64,000 nt of DNA from Alphaproteobacteria bacterium LSUCC0684 (GTDB lineage: Bacteria > Pseudomonadota > Alphaproteobacteria > Puniceispirillales > UBA1172): the NCBI GenBank assembly GCA_041228335.1, contig CP166130.1, positions 1,202,638 to 1,266,637 of the forward strand, read 5' to 3'. The notes beneath the pieces are model-generated. The model did not search any database, was not told the origin of the DNA, and saw only the letters and a list, made by a program, of their open reading frames with translations. The translations under genes were made by a program, and so were the position numbers. Positions 18,026-26,315 of the stretch are shown in pieces; the stretch's first letter is position 1, and each line of letters begins with the position of its first letter.

Positions 18026-18733
18026 TCAATCTAGGGTTGTTGCTTTCGGTGGCCGGCCTCTCTTGCCGGCCTTTTTGGTCGCCGTGGTCATGGTTTTTTC
18101 GATGCCCTTTTTGGGGGCATTTTTGGGTGTTTTTTTTGAGGCCTGTTTCGGGGTCTTGGGAGCTGTTTTTCCGGCGGCGGATTTCCGGGCCTGTTTTCTG
18201 GCGGTTGTGCTGTTGGTTTTCGGTTTCCGTGACGTTCCAGAAGATGCACCTGCACTGGCAGGGGATTTGCTGGCAGAGGATTTGCGGCTGGAGGATTTGC
18301 GGCTGGAGGATTTGCGGCTGGAGGTCTTCTTGAGTTCGAGCCCTTCTTCTGCCATCACTTCACGGATAAGAACAGGGACGTTTTTCCTGATCCAGCCTGA
18401 AAGTTCATCCTTGATGATGGCGCGAACACCATCGGAGATGTCCGTGCCGGCTTGCCGCACCTCACCCGTGGATCCATCCTGTGCAAGCCGGCGAAGAGAT
18501 GTGGATATATCATCTTCCACTGACTGAACGGGCGACTGAACGGGATTGCCGAGGCCAGGCACATGGGTGGTGATGATCTTGTCCTCGGCAAGAGGAAGGA
18601 AGTTTCCCGGGCGGACGATATCCTGAAGAAGGAGGATGGGTGCAGTATCCTTGTGTCTTTTCATGTCCTGCCCGATCGCCGCCATGATTTCATCAATCCG
18701 GGTAATCAAGCGCCGGGAAAGGCCGTGCCACAA
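18026..18733 (-). CDS. popZ: PopZ-like polar organizing protein with H1-like tail
   Basis: PopZ (DUF2497) forms polar condensates that anchor ParB and cell-cycle regulators in alphaproteobacteria. The 235-residue protein keeps the N-terminal partner-binding pattern (ITRIDEIMAAIGQDM, residues 10-24, like EEILASIRRIISED) and the C-terminal oligomerisation helix (SDGVRAIIKDELSGWIRKN, about 100-118, then LIREVMAEE). It then adds about 100 residues rich in Ser, Lys, Arg and Ala, including KSSSR repeats. Canonical PopZ ends soon after the helix, so the tail is unusual and could bind DNA. Position between tolC and valS supports orthology. The start is uncertain: TTG at 18733 or 18709, both inside the tolC end. 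Confidence 0.72.
   Translation of the reverse strand: MWHGLSRRLITRIDEIMAAIGQDMKRHKDTAPILLLQDIVRPGNFLPLAEDKIITTHVPGLGNPVQSPVQSVEDDISTSLRRLAQDGSTGEVRQAGTDISDGVRAIIKDELSGWIRKNVPVLIREVMAEEGLELKKTSSRKSSSRKSSSRKSSASKSPASAGASSGTSRKPKTNSTTARKQARKSAAGKTAPKTPKQASKKTPKNAPKKGIEKTMTTATKKAGKRGRPPKATTLD
18276..18320. repeat. Triplicated 15-bp unit in the popZ tail
   Basis: Three perfect copies of GAGGATTTGCGGCTG lie head to tail. On the minus strand they encode successive KSSSR-type units of the basic tail of the PopZ-like protein. Perfect identity suggests recent slippage and a tail length that can change. Confidence 0.85.
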
Positions 18734-20066
18734 GCGGGTTTACGGCCGGTGCCAGATCATCCACCGGAGACAGACCTTCAAGACCGAGATCCGTGGCTGA
18801 AAGCCTGCCCATGCTGGCCAGAAGCTCAAAGGCGGAGAGCACCTGATCCCGATTGGCGATGAGCAGATTCAATTCCGCGTTGACCACATCCTGTTCGGCA
18901 TCAAGCAGGTCAAGAAAGGTTTTCAGGCCAAAGGATACTTCACTCTGCGTGCCGTTGCGAACAAGGATCGCCGCTTCGAGTTCCGCCTTATGGGCGTCAA
19001 TGATGGCCGAGTTTGACGCAAAATCACGCCAGGCATTTTCACCGGCAAGAATGGTCTGGCGGCGGCTGTCTTCGAGGTTGAAAATCTCCGCCCGATGCTC
19101 CGCCACCGCGGCCCGGGCCGAACTTCTAACGGACGAACTGGGGAAAAGCGGCATCGACAAGGTGATCCTGGCCGAAACGCTATCCTTGTCACCTGCATCG
19201 GTCGTGGCTTCGGTGGTGAGCCCGGAGAGGCTGAAATCCACCGTCGGCCGGACCTGGGCCACCAGCACGTCAAGGGATTTGCGGGACACCCTCTCATTCA
19301 GGAGAGCAAGGCGGTGATCCAGATTCTGCTGCTCGGCAATCTGCCCGGCTTCGGGTGCGGAGGCCGGCAGACCGGCGGGCAGGTCAGGCATGGAAAGTTC
19401 CGCCGGCGGCGTGCCGATCCGGGTGCGATAGGTTTCCTCGGCATTCGCCTGACTGGTTTCTGCCTCGATCAGGCTTGCTCTGGCGCGGGCAAGACGGGCG
19501 CGGGTGCCGGCAAGTTCGGTCGGCGTGCTTTCCCCAAGATTGAGCTTGAGTTCTGTTGCCTTGAGATGTTCTTCTAGGCGGGCAAGATTCCTCTTTTCAA
19601 GTTCAAGCCTGTCCCGGGCCGCGGCCAGAACGATATAGGCGGAAAGACTTTCAAGAAGAACGCGCTGCTCTGCCTTGCCAAGCGAGGTTCTGGCGATATC
19701 GAGGAGAAGCCCGGCATTGCCTTCCCTGGCATCGGCAAGACCACCATCATAAAGAGGTTTGGTCATCGTCACCGTCAGGTTGGCGGAATCGTTTTTCTTG
19801 AAATCGGCGTCGCTGGTGGATTGCTGGCTTGCGGTGCCGGTCGCCGAAAGCGTGGCGGAAAGATCCATCGATGATCTGGCGATGACGATATCTTCCCTGG
19901 CCGCCAGCACCGCCTGCCGCGCCGCGGCCAGCACATCGGACTGCTCAACCGCTTTCTGCAACTCGATTTCGAGAATGTCGCCAGCCTGGCTTGCACCCGA
20001 GGAAAGTGACAGGCCGAACACCAGCATGAGCGGAACAAGTGAGAATTCCTTGAGATTATACCGCAA
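18693..20066 (-). CDS. tolC: TolC-type outer membrane efflux protein
   Basis: An outer membrane channel of type I secretion and multidrug efflux. From TTG 20066, which overlaps the pcm stop, the protein has 457 residues: a signal peptide (LVPLMLVFGLSLSSGASQA) and two homologous halves of long helical hairpins. Typical sequences are NLTVTMTKPLYDGGLADAREGNA in parts, ITLSMPLFPSSSVRSSARAA and FLDLLDAEQDVVNAELNLL. A longer frame to 20159 would overlap pcm extensively and is not preferred. No inner membrane partner is adjacent. Confidence 0.88.
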   Translation of the reverse strand: MRYNLKEFSLVPLMLVFGLSLSSGASQAGDILEIELQKAVEQSDVLAAARQAVLAAREDIVIARSSMDLSATLSATGTASQQSTSDADFKKNDSANLTVTMTKPLYDGGLADAREGNAGLLLDIARTSLGKAEQRVLLESLSAYIVLAAARDRLELEKRNLARLEEHLKATELKLNLGESTPTELAGTRARLARARASLIEAETSQANAEETYRTRIGTPPAELSMPDLPAGLPASAPEAGQIAEQQNLDHRLALLNERVSRKSLDVLVAQVRPTVDFSLSGLTTEATTDAGDKDSVSARITLSMPLFPSSSVRSSARAAVAEHRAEIFNLEDSRRQTILAGENAWRDFASNSAIIDAHKAELEAAILVRNGTQSEVSFGLKTFLDLLDAEQDVVNAELNLLIANRDQVLSAFELLASMGRLSATDLGLEGLSPVDDLAPAVNPLVARPFPALDYPD

Positions 20067-20721
20067 AGTCGAACCCCTTCTCGGTTGCAAATTCAGGCAG
20101 AAAAGGTGAATAGGCATCAAAAAGAACGGAATGGGCGAAGCTGTTGCCGGCGCGAACATATTTCACCACCCGGCCAGGGCCGTTCGGTGCATCGCGAAGA
20201 ATGGTAACACATCTGCCATCTTCGGCAAGCTGGCCCAGAACAGCGTCAGGAACCGTCGAGACCGAGCCTTCGATGATGATGGCGTTATAGGGAGATTCGG
20301 CGCGGAAACCTTCGGTCAGATCCGCGTGCAGAACCACGGCGTTATCCACCCCGCTTTCGATAAGGTTGCTCTGGCCCCTGGCGGCGATCTCTTCATGCGA
20401 TTCGATCCCGACGACGGACTGCACGAAGCGTGAGAGGATGGCGGTGCTGTAGCCAAGCGCGGCCCCGAGATCCAGAACGATATCCGCGGGTTTGAGCTCC
20501 AGCGCCTGAACCATGCGGGCAAACACCATGGGCTCAAGGATGAATCTGCCGCCATCAAGCATCAGATCTTCATCGATATAGGCAAGATCGGCGGTGTCCC
20601 TGCCCACATATTTCTCCCGCGGCACCTCTTCAAACGCTTCAAGAACCCGGATATCGGTCACCTTGTTGGTGCGAAGCTGGGATTCCACCATGAGGCGGCG
20701 GCGATCTTCAAAAACGGACAT
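20056..20721 (-). CDS. pcm: Protein-L-isoaspartate O-methyltransferase family protein
   Basis: A SAM-dependent methyltransferase of the PCMT family, which in its classical form repairs isoaspartyl residues. The 221-residue protein has the N-terminal pattern VESQLRTNKVTDIRVLEAFEEVPRE, the SAM motif VLDLGAALGYSTAILSRF and the conserved VQALELKPADI. It is the first gene of the pcm-tolC-popZ-valS-ilvD run. Alphaproteobacteria commonly place such a gene upstream of tolC; whether this version repairs protein or has another substrate is unproven. Confidence 0.85.
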   Translation of the reverse strand: MSVFEDRRRLMVESQLRTNKVTDIRVLEAFEEVPREKYVGRDTADLAYIDEDLMLDGGRFILEPMVFARMVQALELKPADIVLDLGAALGYSTAILSRFVQSVVGIESHEEIAARGQSNLIESGVDNAVVLHADLTEGFRAESPYNAIIIEGSVSTVPDAVLGQLAEDGRCVTILRDAPNGPGRVVKYVRAGNSFAHSVLFDAYSPFLPEFATEKGFDFAV

Positions 20722-20898
20722 GGAGTCTTCCCTTCAGCGACAGGATATTTATCAAGCGGAACATACCGGATGCCCGGAAATATGAAAAGACCGAAGATGC
20801 AGAAGCGTGAATCAATTTTTATCCCGTCCTCCGGGCAAGATGCACCATCTCCCCGCAACGAGCTTCTAATTTTCCGTACCCTGCTGAGGGGAAGTTTG

Positions 20899-20927
20899 TT
20901 GACGCCTCAGGGTGCATGGGGTAGAAA
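20899..20927 (+). promoter_or_regulatory. Putative promoter of tRNA-Cys
   Basis: TTGACG (20899-20904) and TAGAAA (20922-20927) are 17 bases apart, and the tRNA starts 17 bases after the -10. The rest of the gap back to pcm (20722-20898) holds no gene that I can recognise; the pcm promoter must lie in it on the other strand. Confidence 0.55.
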
Positions 20928-20943
20928 ATGCCCGCACTCAAGA

Positions 20944-21017
20944 GGCCCGGTGGCAGAGTGGTTATGCAGCGGACTGCAAATCCGTGAACATCGGTTCGAT
21001 TCCGGTCCGGGCCTCCA
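20944..21017 (+). tRNA. tRNA-Cys (GCA)
   Basis: A 74-base tRNA with encoded CCA. The acceptor GGCCCGG pairs with CCGGGCC, the discriminator is T, the anticodon GCA is at 20976-20978 in the loop CTGCAAA, and the T loop is GGTTCGATTCC. All stems close. It lies between the divergent pcm and the convergent mttB-like gene. Confidence 0.97.
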
Positions 21018-21042
21018 AGTTCAGATCCCCTTTAATTTCTGA

Positions 21043-22593
21043 TCAAGGCTCGCCGTTGCCGATCTCTTCCTTGCGGCGGGCGACATAGGCTTCGAGCTCT
21101 TCGCGGATTGCTTCATCGATGGCGGGCGGGGTAAAGGATTTGAGGATATCCTGCCAGATAGCCATGGCACGTTCGGTTGCGGACAGGCCCCCGGCCGCGG
21201 CCCAGTTCTCGTTATTCTGCCAGTCGCTGACCATGGGAGCGTAAAACGCCTCCCGGTAGCGCGCAAGCGTGTGGGCGGTGCCGAAAAAATGACCGCCGGG
21301 CCCGACATCAGCCATCGCCTCAAGGGCAAAATCCTCATCGCTGAAACCGGCGGGAGAAACAAGGCTTATCATCATCTGGAGCATTTCCACATCAATCACC
21401 AGTTTTTCCATCGATGCCACCAGCCCGCCTTCAAGCCAGCCCGCCGCATGGTAGATCAGGTTGCCGCACCCGGTGACCGCTCCCCAGAGCGCCATCTGGG
21501 TTTCATAGGCGGCCTGCGCATCAACGGTGTTGGCCGCGTTGCAGGCACTTGTCCGGTAGGGAAGATCATAGCGACGGGCCAGCTGCCCACCGGCCATATT
21601 GGCGCGGCAATTCTCCGGTGTCCCGAAGGCGGGCGCGCCGCTTTTCATGTCGACATTCGAGGTGAAGCCGCCATAGACAATTCTGGCGCCGGGATGAACG
21701 CTCTGAATCAGGGCGATGGTAAAAAGCGCTTCGGCATTCTGCTGGGCCAGCGCGGCGGCAAAAGTCACCGGCGTCATCGCCCCCATGAGCGTGAAGGGCG
21801 TGATGATGATCGCCTGGCCCAGTTCCGCAAGTTTGAGGGCGGCATCGGACATTTCCTGATCCAGCACCCGCGGGGAATTGACGTTGATATTCGTCATCGC
21901 GGAGGGATCATCCTTTAGGGCATCCAGGCTGAGGCCGCGCCCGATCGCCAGCATCCTTGCCGCATCCTCGACCCGCGCAGCCCCGATCGACATGCATGAG
22001 GTGACCTTGTCGGAGAGAAGGATCGTCGCAAGCATCGAATCCAGATGGCGGGTATTGGCGGGAAGATCGGTGGTTGCCAGTGTCTGATTGCCCATGAAGT
22101 GAATAGCGTTGAAACTCTGCCCGAGGCGGATCAGGTCCTTGAAATCCGCAAGCGTTCCCGGACGCCGCCCGCGCAGGCAATCATGGACATTCGGCGGGCC
22201 CGAAACCAGCCCGAAATTGATTGACGCGCCGCCTATCCGAAGCGCTTTTGCCGGATCACGCGGCGTCAGGGTGAATTCAGGCGGGGCTTTGGCGACCATT
22301 TCCTCAACAAAGGCAGGGTCCATCCGCACCAGTTCTTCTGTTTCATCCACCATGCAGCCCGCGGCGCGGAGATGCGCCCGGGCCGTGGCGCTGAGAACAC
22401 GCATTCCCAATGTGCTGATGATCTTCAATGATGCTTCATGCACCGCCTCGATCTGATCCGCGCTAAGGGGTTCGATCAGGTAACGGGTATTTGAAAGAGG
22501 CTGGAACGGCATCTGCCCTGATATCGGTGAGGCGGGCGAAGCCTCCTTGCCATTGCCGCGACGACGTGATCGTCTTTCCCTCTCCTGCGCCAT
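21043..22593 (-). CDS. MttB-family methyltransferase, non-pyrrolysine type
   Basis: A 516-residue member of the trimethylamine methyltransferase superfamily, of which several members demethylate glycine betaine or related quaternary amines onto a corrinoid protein. Family features include the N-terminal IEAVHEASLKIISTLGMRV, the mid-region PPNVHDCLRGRRPGTLADF, and the catalytic-barrel segments GFTSNVDMKSGAPAFGTPE and HAAGWLEGGLVASMEKLVID. The frame is uninterrupted by TAG, so it does not need pyrrolysine. The start MAQERERRSRRRGNGKE is a basic leader. No corrinoid protein is next to it; prpD-like follows upstream four bases away. The exact substrate is unknown. Confidence 0.85.
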   Translation of the reverse strand: MAQERERRSRRRGNGKEASPASPISGQMPFQPLSNTRYLIEPLSADQIEAVHEASLKIISTLGMRVLSATARAHLRAAGCMVDETEELVRMDPAFVEEMVAKAPPEFTLTPRDPAKALRIGGASINFGLVSGPPNVHDCLRGRRPGTLADFKDLIRLGQSFNAIHFMGNQTLATTDLPANTRHLDSMLATILLSDKVTSCMSIGAARVEDAARMLAIGRGLSLDALKDDPSAMTNINVNSPRVLDQEMSDAALKLAELGQAIIITPFTLMGAMTPVTFAAALAQQNAEALFTIALIQSVHPGARIVYGGFTSNVDMKSGAPAFGTPENCRANMAGGQLARRYDLPYRTSACNAANTVDAQAAYETQMALWGAVTGCGNLIYHAAGWLEGGLVASMEKLVIDVEMLQMMISLVSPAGFSDEDFALEAMADVGPGGHFFGTAHTLARYREAFYAPMVSDWQNNENWAAAGGLSATERAMAIWQDILKSFTPPAIDEAIREELEAYVARRKEEIGNGEP

Positions 22594-22597
22594 CGCT

Positions 22598-23980
22598 TCA
22601 CCTGTCCCTGCCGAACGGTGACGTGATCAGTGCCAGCAAGGGCGCGGCGTGACCTCCCTCACCCATGGCCCAGACATGGCGGCGGATGTTTCCGGCAAGT
22701 TCAGTCCCCATCACCGGATCAGCCAGGGCATGAAATTTTTCTTCCATCTCGGTATCCGACGGCGGGGCTTCCGGATCCCAGGTCGCGGCGGTATCCGCCG
22801 AAAGATATCGCTTGCCGTCGCGGGTGAAAATCTCAACCCGGGCAAGACGATGCTCAGGAAAGACCGCGTTATGGGCGTCGTCTTCCGCAAGTTCCATGCC
22901 CAGGGCAAGACGCGTGATGGCCGGATCATCAAACGGTGCGCTGATCTGGCGTGTTCCGAGCACGCCATCCACCACCGAAGCCGCCACCGGCCAGGGAAGT
23001 GAATACTGCGCCTCTTCGGTGGTCTCCGGGATGCGGCAGGCAAGCCTTACGGCTTCATGGAAGGAATATATTTTAATTTTTTCAATGTTATCGTGGTTGA
23101 TATTAAACTCATTTCTAAGATCAAGCGCGGCGGTGACTGCAGGCTGTGCCCAGCGGCAGACCGGCCAGGGCTTGATATATTGATCAATAATATGCCAGGT
23201 CGAGCCCAGATCATCCCAGAGATCAGCCACTTCCGGTGAGGTGACGGTCAGCGCCGGGGCGCCGGTAAATCCGTCTTCGGCAAGAAGACAGGCCGATACC
23301 CCGGCCATCGCCCCCCAGCCTGATCCGTCCTTGACCATGGTCGGGTGATCGATTGTCCGCATCATCTGGCTGCGCGGGCCGTGATATTCGGCAATGCCGA
23401 GAGATTCCAGGGTCTGGCGTGAGGAACACCCCCTGAAGCGGCAGCCGATGGCAGCGGCGGCAAGCGCAACCCAGGCGCCCGACGTGTGATAGTCGGCGGC
23501 GGTGCGATGAAGCGCAATCCCGGCACGGATGGCAATCTCATACCCGATGATCAGCCCTGCCAGCAGATCTTCATCCCTTGCCGGAGCGGTGGCCAGAGTC
23601 GGGGCCGGAGTCGAGGCCGGGGCCTTGCCGGACTGAAGGTATGCGGCAAGAGCAGGCAGAACCCCGCAGCCCGCATGTCCCTTGGTGCGTTTCATGCCAT
23701 CATGGGCATCGATGGAGTCGATCGTCATTCCGCCGGCAAGAGCAATGCCCGGCAGGCTTGCGATGCGGCCATCCCCGAGAAGCCCGCCGCCCTCAATGCC
23801 AGGGCCGAAATGCGATACGGCATGATCGTTGATGATCCGCGCAAGTGGCGTTGTTGTTCCGGCGGCAAGAACCCCGATGAGGTCAAGAAGGCAACGCCTC
23901 GACTGGTGCAGGGCTTCTGCTTTGATATCCTGCAGATCAAGATCATGGAGGAAGTTTAAAAGGTGTTTTTCTGCCGCCAT
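22598..23980 (-). CDS. MmgE/PrpD family protein
   Basis: A 460-residue member of the MmgE/PrpD family, which contains 2-methylcitrate dehydratase and cis-aconitate decarboxylase but many members of unknown substrate. Visible family elements are the N-terminal CLLDLIGVLAAGTTTPLARI, HDGMKRTKGHAGCGVLPALAAY, and KPWPVCRWAQPAVTAALDL. ATG 23980 is chosen over TTG 24025. It lies immediately upstream of the mttB-like gene on the same strand, so the two probably act together; the combination suggests catabolism of a methylated or branched acid rather than a methylcitrate cycle, since no prpB or prpC is nearby. Confidence 0.82.
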   Translation of the reverse strand: MAAEKHLLNFLHDLDLQDIKAEALHQSRRCLLDLIGVLAAGTTTPLARIINDHAVSHFGPGIEGGGLLGDGRIASLPGIALAGGMTIDSIDAHDGMKRTKGHAGCGVLPALAAYLQSGKAPASTPAPTLATAPARDEDLLAGLIIGYEIAIRAGIALHRTAADYHTSGAWVALAAAAIGCRFRGCSSRQTLESLGIAEYHGPRSQMMRTIDHPTMVKDGSGWGAMAGVSACLLAEDGFTGAPALTVTSPEVADLWDDLGSTWHIIDQYIKPWPVCRWAQPAVTAALDLRNEFNINHDNIEKIKIYSFHEAVRLACRIPETTEEAQYSLPWPVAASVVDGVLGTRQISAPFDDPAITRLALGMELAEDDAHNAVFPEHRLARVEIFTRDGKRYLSADTAATWDPEAPPSDTEMEEKFHALADPVMGTELAGNIRRHVWAMGEGGHAAPLLALITSPFGRDR

Positions 23981-24155
23981 CAGAAGAATGTTCTCCCCAA
24001 TCAAGGCTTGCCCAAATCGAGGCAAAAATTATCCGGCTTAGGACGCATATTGTCCAGAAGTCGCCAAAAGGAATAAAACTCCCCTCCTTCGGTCGTTTTC
24101 ACTTGAATTCTGTCGCCATTACGCAAATAGGTGAGATAAGAACAGGACATTGGTC

Positions 24156-25388
24156 ATGTCACTCCTGATATCATTATCTGCTCTTTTCATATCGGTTCTT
24201 TTCATTCAGATAGGCAGCGGGTCGCTCGGCCCGCTCGATGCCCTGTCGGGGCAGATCCATGGATTTTCACCCGGTGAGATCGGCCTGCTTGGCTCGGCGC
24301 ATTTTATCGGGCTCTTTCTCGGCTGCCTGATCAATCCTTTTCTGATCCGGCGTTCCGGCCATTCGCGCACCTTTGCGGTCATGGCCGCGGCGAGCGCGAT
24401 TTCCGCCATCCTGCACCCGATCTTCATCAACCTGTGGTTCTGGTGCCTGCTCAGGATGTTGACGGGGTTTGCCATTGCCGGGGCCTATACCGTGATCGAA
24501 AGCTGGCTTCAGGCCAAACTGGTCAAAAGCAACCGCGGCCGGGTGTTTTCGGTTTATCGGGTGGTGGATATGTCGGGGACCATTCTTGCGCAAGGGATCA
24601 TCGCCACCCTCGAGCCGGGGACGTATATTGCCTATAACATCATCGCGATGATTGCCTGCCTCAGCCTTCTGCCGCTGGCGCTGACGCAATCCGCGCCTCC
24701 GGAAATGCCGGCCCAGCAAGGGTTTCGTCCTTTTTTCGCCCTCCGTCTGTCGCCTCTGGCCGGGATCGGGGTGGTGACGGCGGGTATCACGATGGCCGCG
24801 TTCCGGATGGTCGGCCCGGTCTACGCCACCGAGATCGGCCTCACGGCATCTGAAACCGCCCTCTATCTGGTGATGGGGGTGATCGGCGGGGCCGCAATCC
24901 AGTTGCCGGCGGGATATATCACGGACCGATACAACCGCCGCCATGTTCTGATGGGGTTCTCGATCGCCGCCATTTTTGTCTGTTTTTCCACCAGCCTGGC
25001 CACCGGTCTTGCCATGGATGAGCCCATGATCGGATATATCAGCGCGTTTTTCTTCGGCATTGCCACGATGCCGATCTATTCCGTCTGCGCCACCCATGCG
25101 AATGATTTTGCCAAACCGGGTGATCTTGTTGATCTTTCGGCGTCGCTGATCCTTCTCTATTCGCTTGGCGCGATTGTGAGCCCGGTCATCAACGGCTATC
25201 TGATCGGCGCCTACGGGGCCGGATCGATGTTCCGGTTCATCGGCATGATACATGTCATCCTGATCATCTACAGTTTCTGGCGGATGAGCATCCGGCCGGT
25301 CACCCGGTACACCACGCGGTATCGGTATATTCCCCGCACAACGCTGTTTATCAACTCGATCTTGCGCAATTCGAGAAAACACCGCTAA
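24156..25388 (+). CDS. Major facilitator superfamily transporter
   Basis: A 410-residue inner membrane carrier with about twelve hydrophobic segments. The loop after helix 2 (NPFLIRRSGHSRTF) and the loop GYITDRYNRRHVLMGF after helix 8 match the MFS RXGRR-type motifs. It resembles the YcaD/sugar-efflux-like group. ATG 24156 is preferred to TTG 24150. A DMT exporter follows 21 bases later, and the MmgE/PrpD gene is divergent upstream. Substrate and direction are unknown. Confidence 0.88.
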   Translation: MSLLISLSALFISVLFIQIGSGSLGPLDALSGQIHGFSPGEIGLLGSAHFIGLFLGCLINPFLIRRSGHSRTFAVMAAASAISAILHPIFINLWFWCLLRMLTGFAIAGAYTVIESWLQAKLVKSNRGRVFSVYRVVDMSGTILAQGIIATLEPGTYIAYNIIAMIACLSLLPLALTQSAPPEMPAQQGFRPFFALRLSPLAGIGVVTAGITMAAFRMVGPVYATEIGLTASETALYLVMGVIGGAAIQLPAGYITDRYNRRHVLMGFSIAAIFVCFSTSLATGLAMDEPMIGYISAFFFGIATMPIYSVCATHANDFAKPGDLVDLSASLILLYSLGAIVSPVINGYLIGAYGAGSMFRFIGMIHVILIIYSFWRMSIRPVTRYTTRYRYIPRTTLFINSILRNSRKHR

Positions 25389-25409
25389 AGTACGGGCCAA
25401 CAGGCCTTA

Positions 25410-26315
25410 ATGATGAAACTTCTTGCCCATTTTCTATTGATGCTGACCGCCCTTATCTGGGGGGTTTCTTTTGTTTTCCAGACAACGGCGATGGAAACGC
25501 TGGGGCCTTATGGCTTCACTTTCTGGAGGTTTCTGGCCGGTGCGCTGGCCATCCTGCCGCTTGCCATATGGGAGGCGCGGAAAGTCTCTCTTGCCGGGCT
25601 TGTGCGTGATAAAGGACGCGGTAAAAGCCGGTCGCTTGCGCTGCCGGTGCTGATGCTCGGCGTGCTGATGGCGACAGGCTCGCTCCTGCAGCAGATCAGC
25701 CTCGGCATTACCAGTGTTGCCAATACCGCTTTTCTCACCACGCTCTATGTGCCGCTGGTTCCCCTGATGGGGCTGGTGATTTTCCGTGACAATATCTCTC
25801 TTTATCGCTGGCTGGCGGTGCTGGTCTTCATGGCCGGATCATGGCTGATGTCCGGCGCATCGCCTGAAGACGCTGTGTTCGGCGATGTGCTGGTCGTCTT
25901 AGGGGCGTTTTTCTGGGCCGGGCATATCATGCTCGTCGGCTGGTGCGTCAGGGAAACAGCGGCGCCGTTTCAACTGGCCTTTGCCCAGAGTGCCATAACA
26001 ACTATGCTATGCCTGATGATCATGATCCTGACCGAACCTTTCAGCCTGGCCGCCATGGTCCCGGCACTACCGGAAATCCTTTTCACCGGGGTGCTTTCCA
26101 TCGGGGCCGGATTCACCTTCCAGCTCCTTGCCCAGAAACGTGCATCCAATGCGGCGGCGGCAATCATTCTGTCCCTCGAAGGGGTGTTTGCCGCCCTTGC
26201 CGGCTGGATGATCCTCGGGCAGGCCATGGCGTCGATTGCCATTCTCGGTGCGTTCCTGATCCTGGTGGCGGTGCTGATCATCGAGCTTACCCCCGTGAAC
26301 ACGACAGCGCCATGA
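25410..26315 (+). CDS. EamA/DMT family transporter
   Basis: A 301-residue drug/metabolite-type exporter with ten hydrophobic segments arranged as two EamA repeats. The first begins LMLTALIWGVSFVFQ and the second near FGDVLVVLGAFFWAGHIMLVG, both typical. Near the end the family sequence NAAAAIILSLEGVFAALAGW is present. The stop overlaps the selD-fusion start (ATGA), implying coupled expression, though a functional link to selenium is not evident. Confidence 0.9.
   Translation: MMKLLAHFLLMLTALIWGVSFVFQTTAMETLGPYGFTFWRFLAGALAILPLAIWEARKVSLAGLVRDKGRGKSRSLALPVLMLGVLMATGSLLQQISLGITSVANTAFLTTLYVPLVPLMGLVIFRDNISLYRWLAVLVFMAGSWLMSGASPEDAVFGDVLVVLGAFFWAGHIMLVGWCVRETAAPFQLAFAQSAITTMLCLMIMILTEPFSLAAMVPALPEILFTGVLSIGAGFTFQLLAQKRASNAAAAIILSLEGVFAALAGWMILGQAMASIAILGAFLILVAVLIIELTPVNTTAP

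Noticed and set aside
21043-22593. A pyrrolysine-containing trimethylamine methyltransferase
   Set aside because: The frame has no internal TAG; it belongs to the non-pyrrolysine part of the family.
24267-25400. A long minus-strand frame opposite the MFS gene
   Set aside because: Its translation is charged repeats of Asp, Arg and His; the MFS membrane helices on the + strand are convincing.
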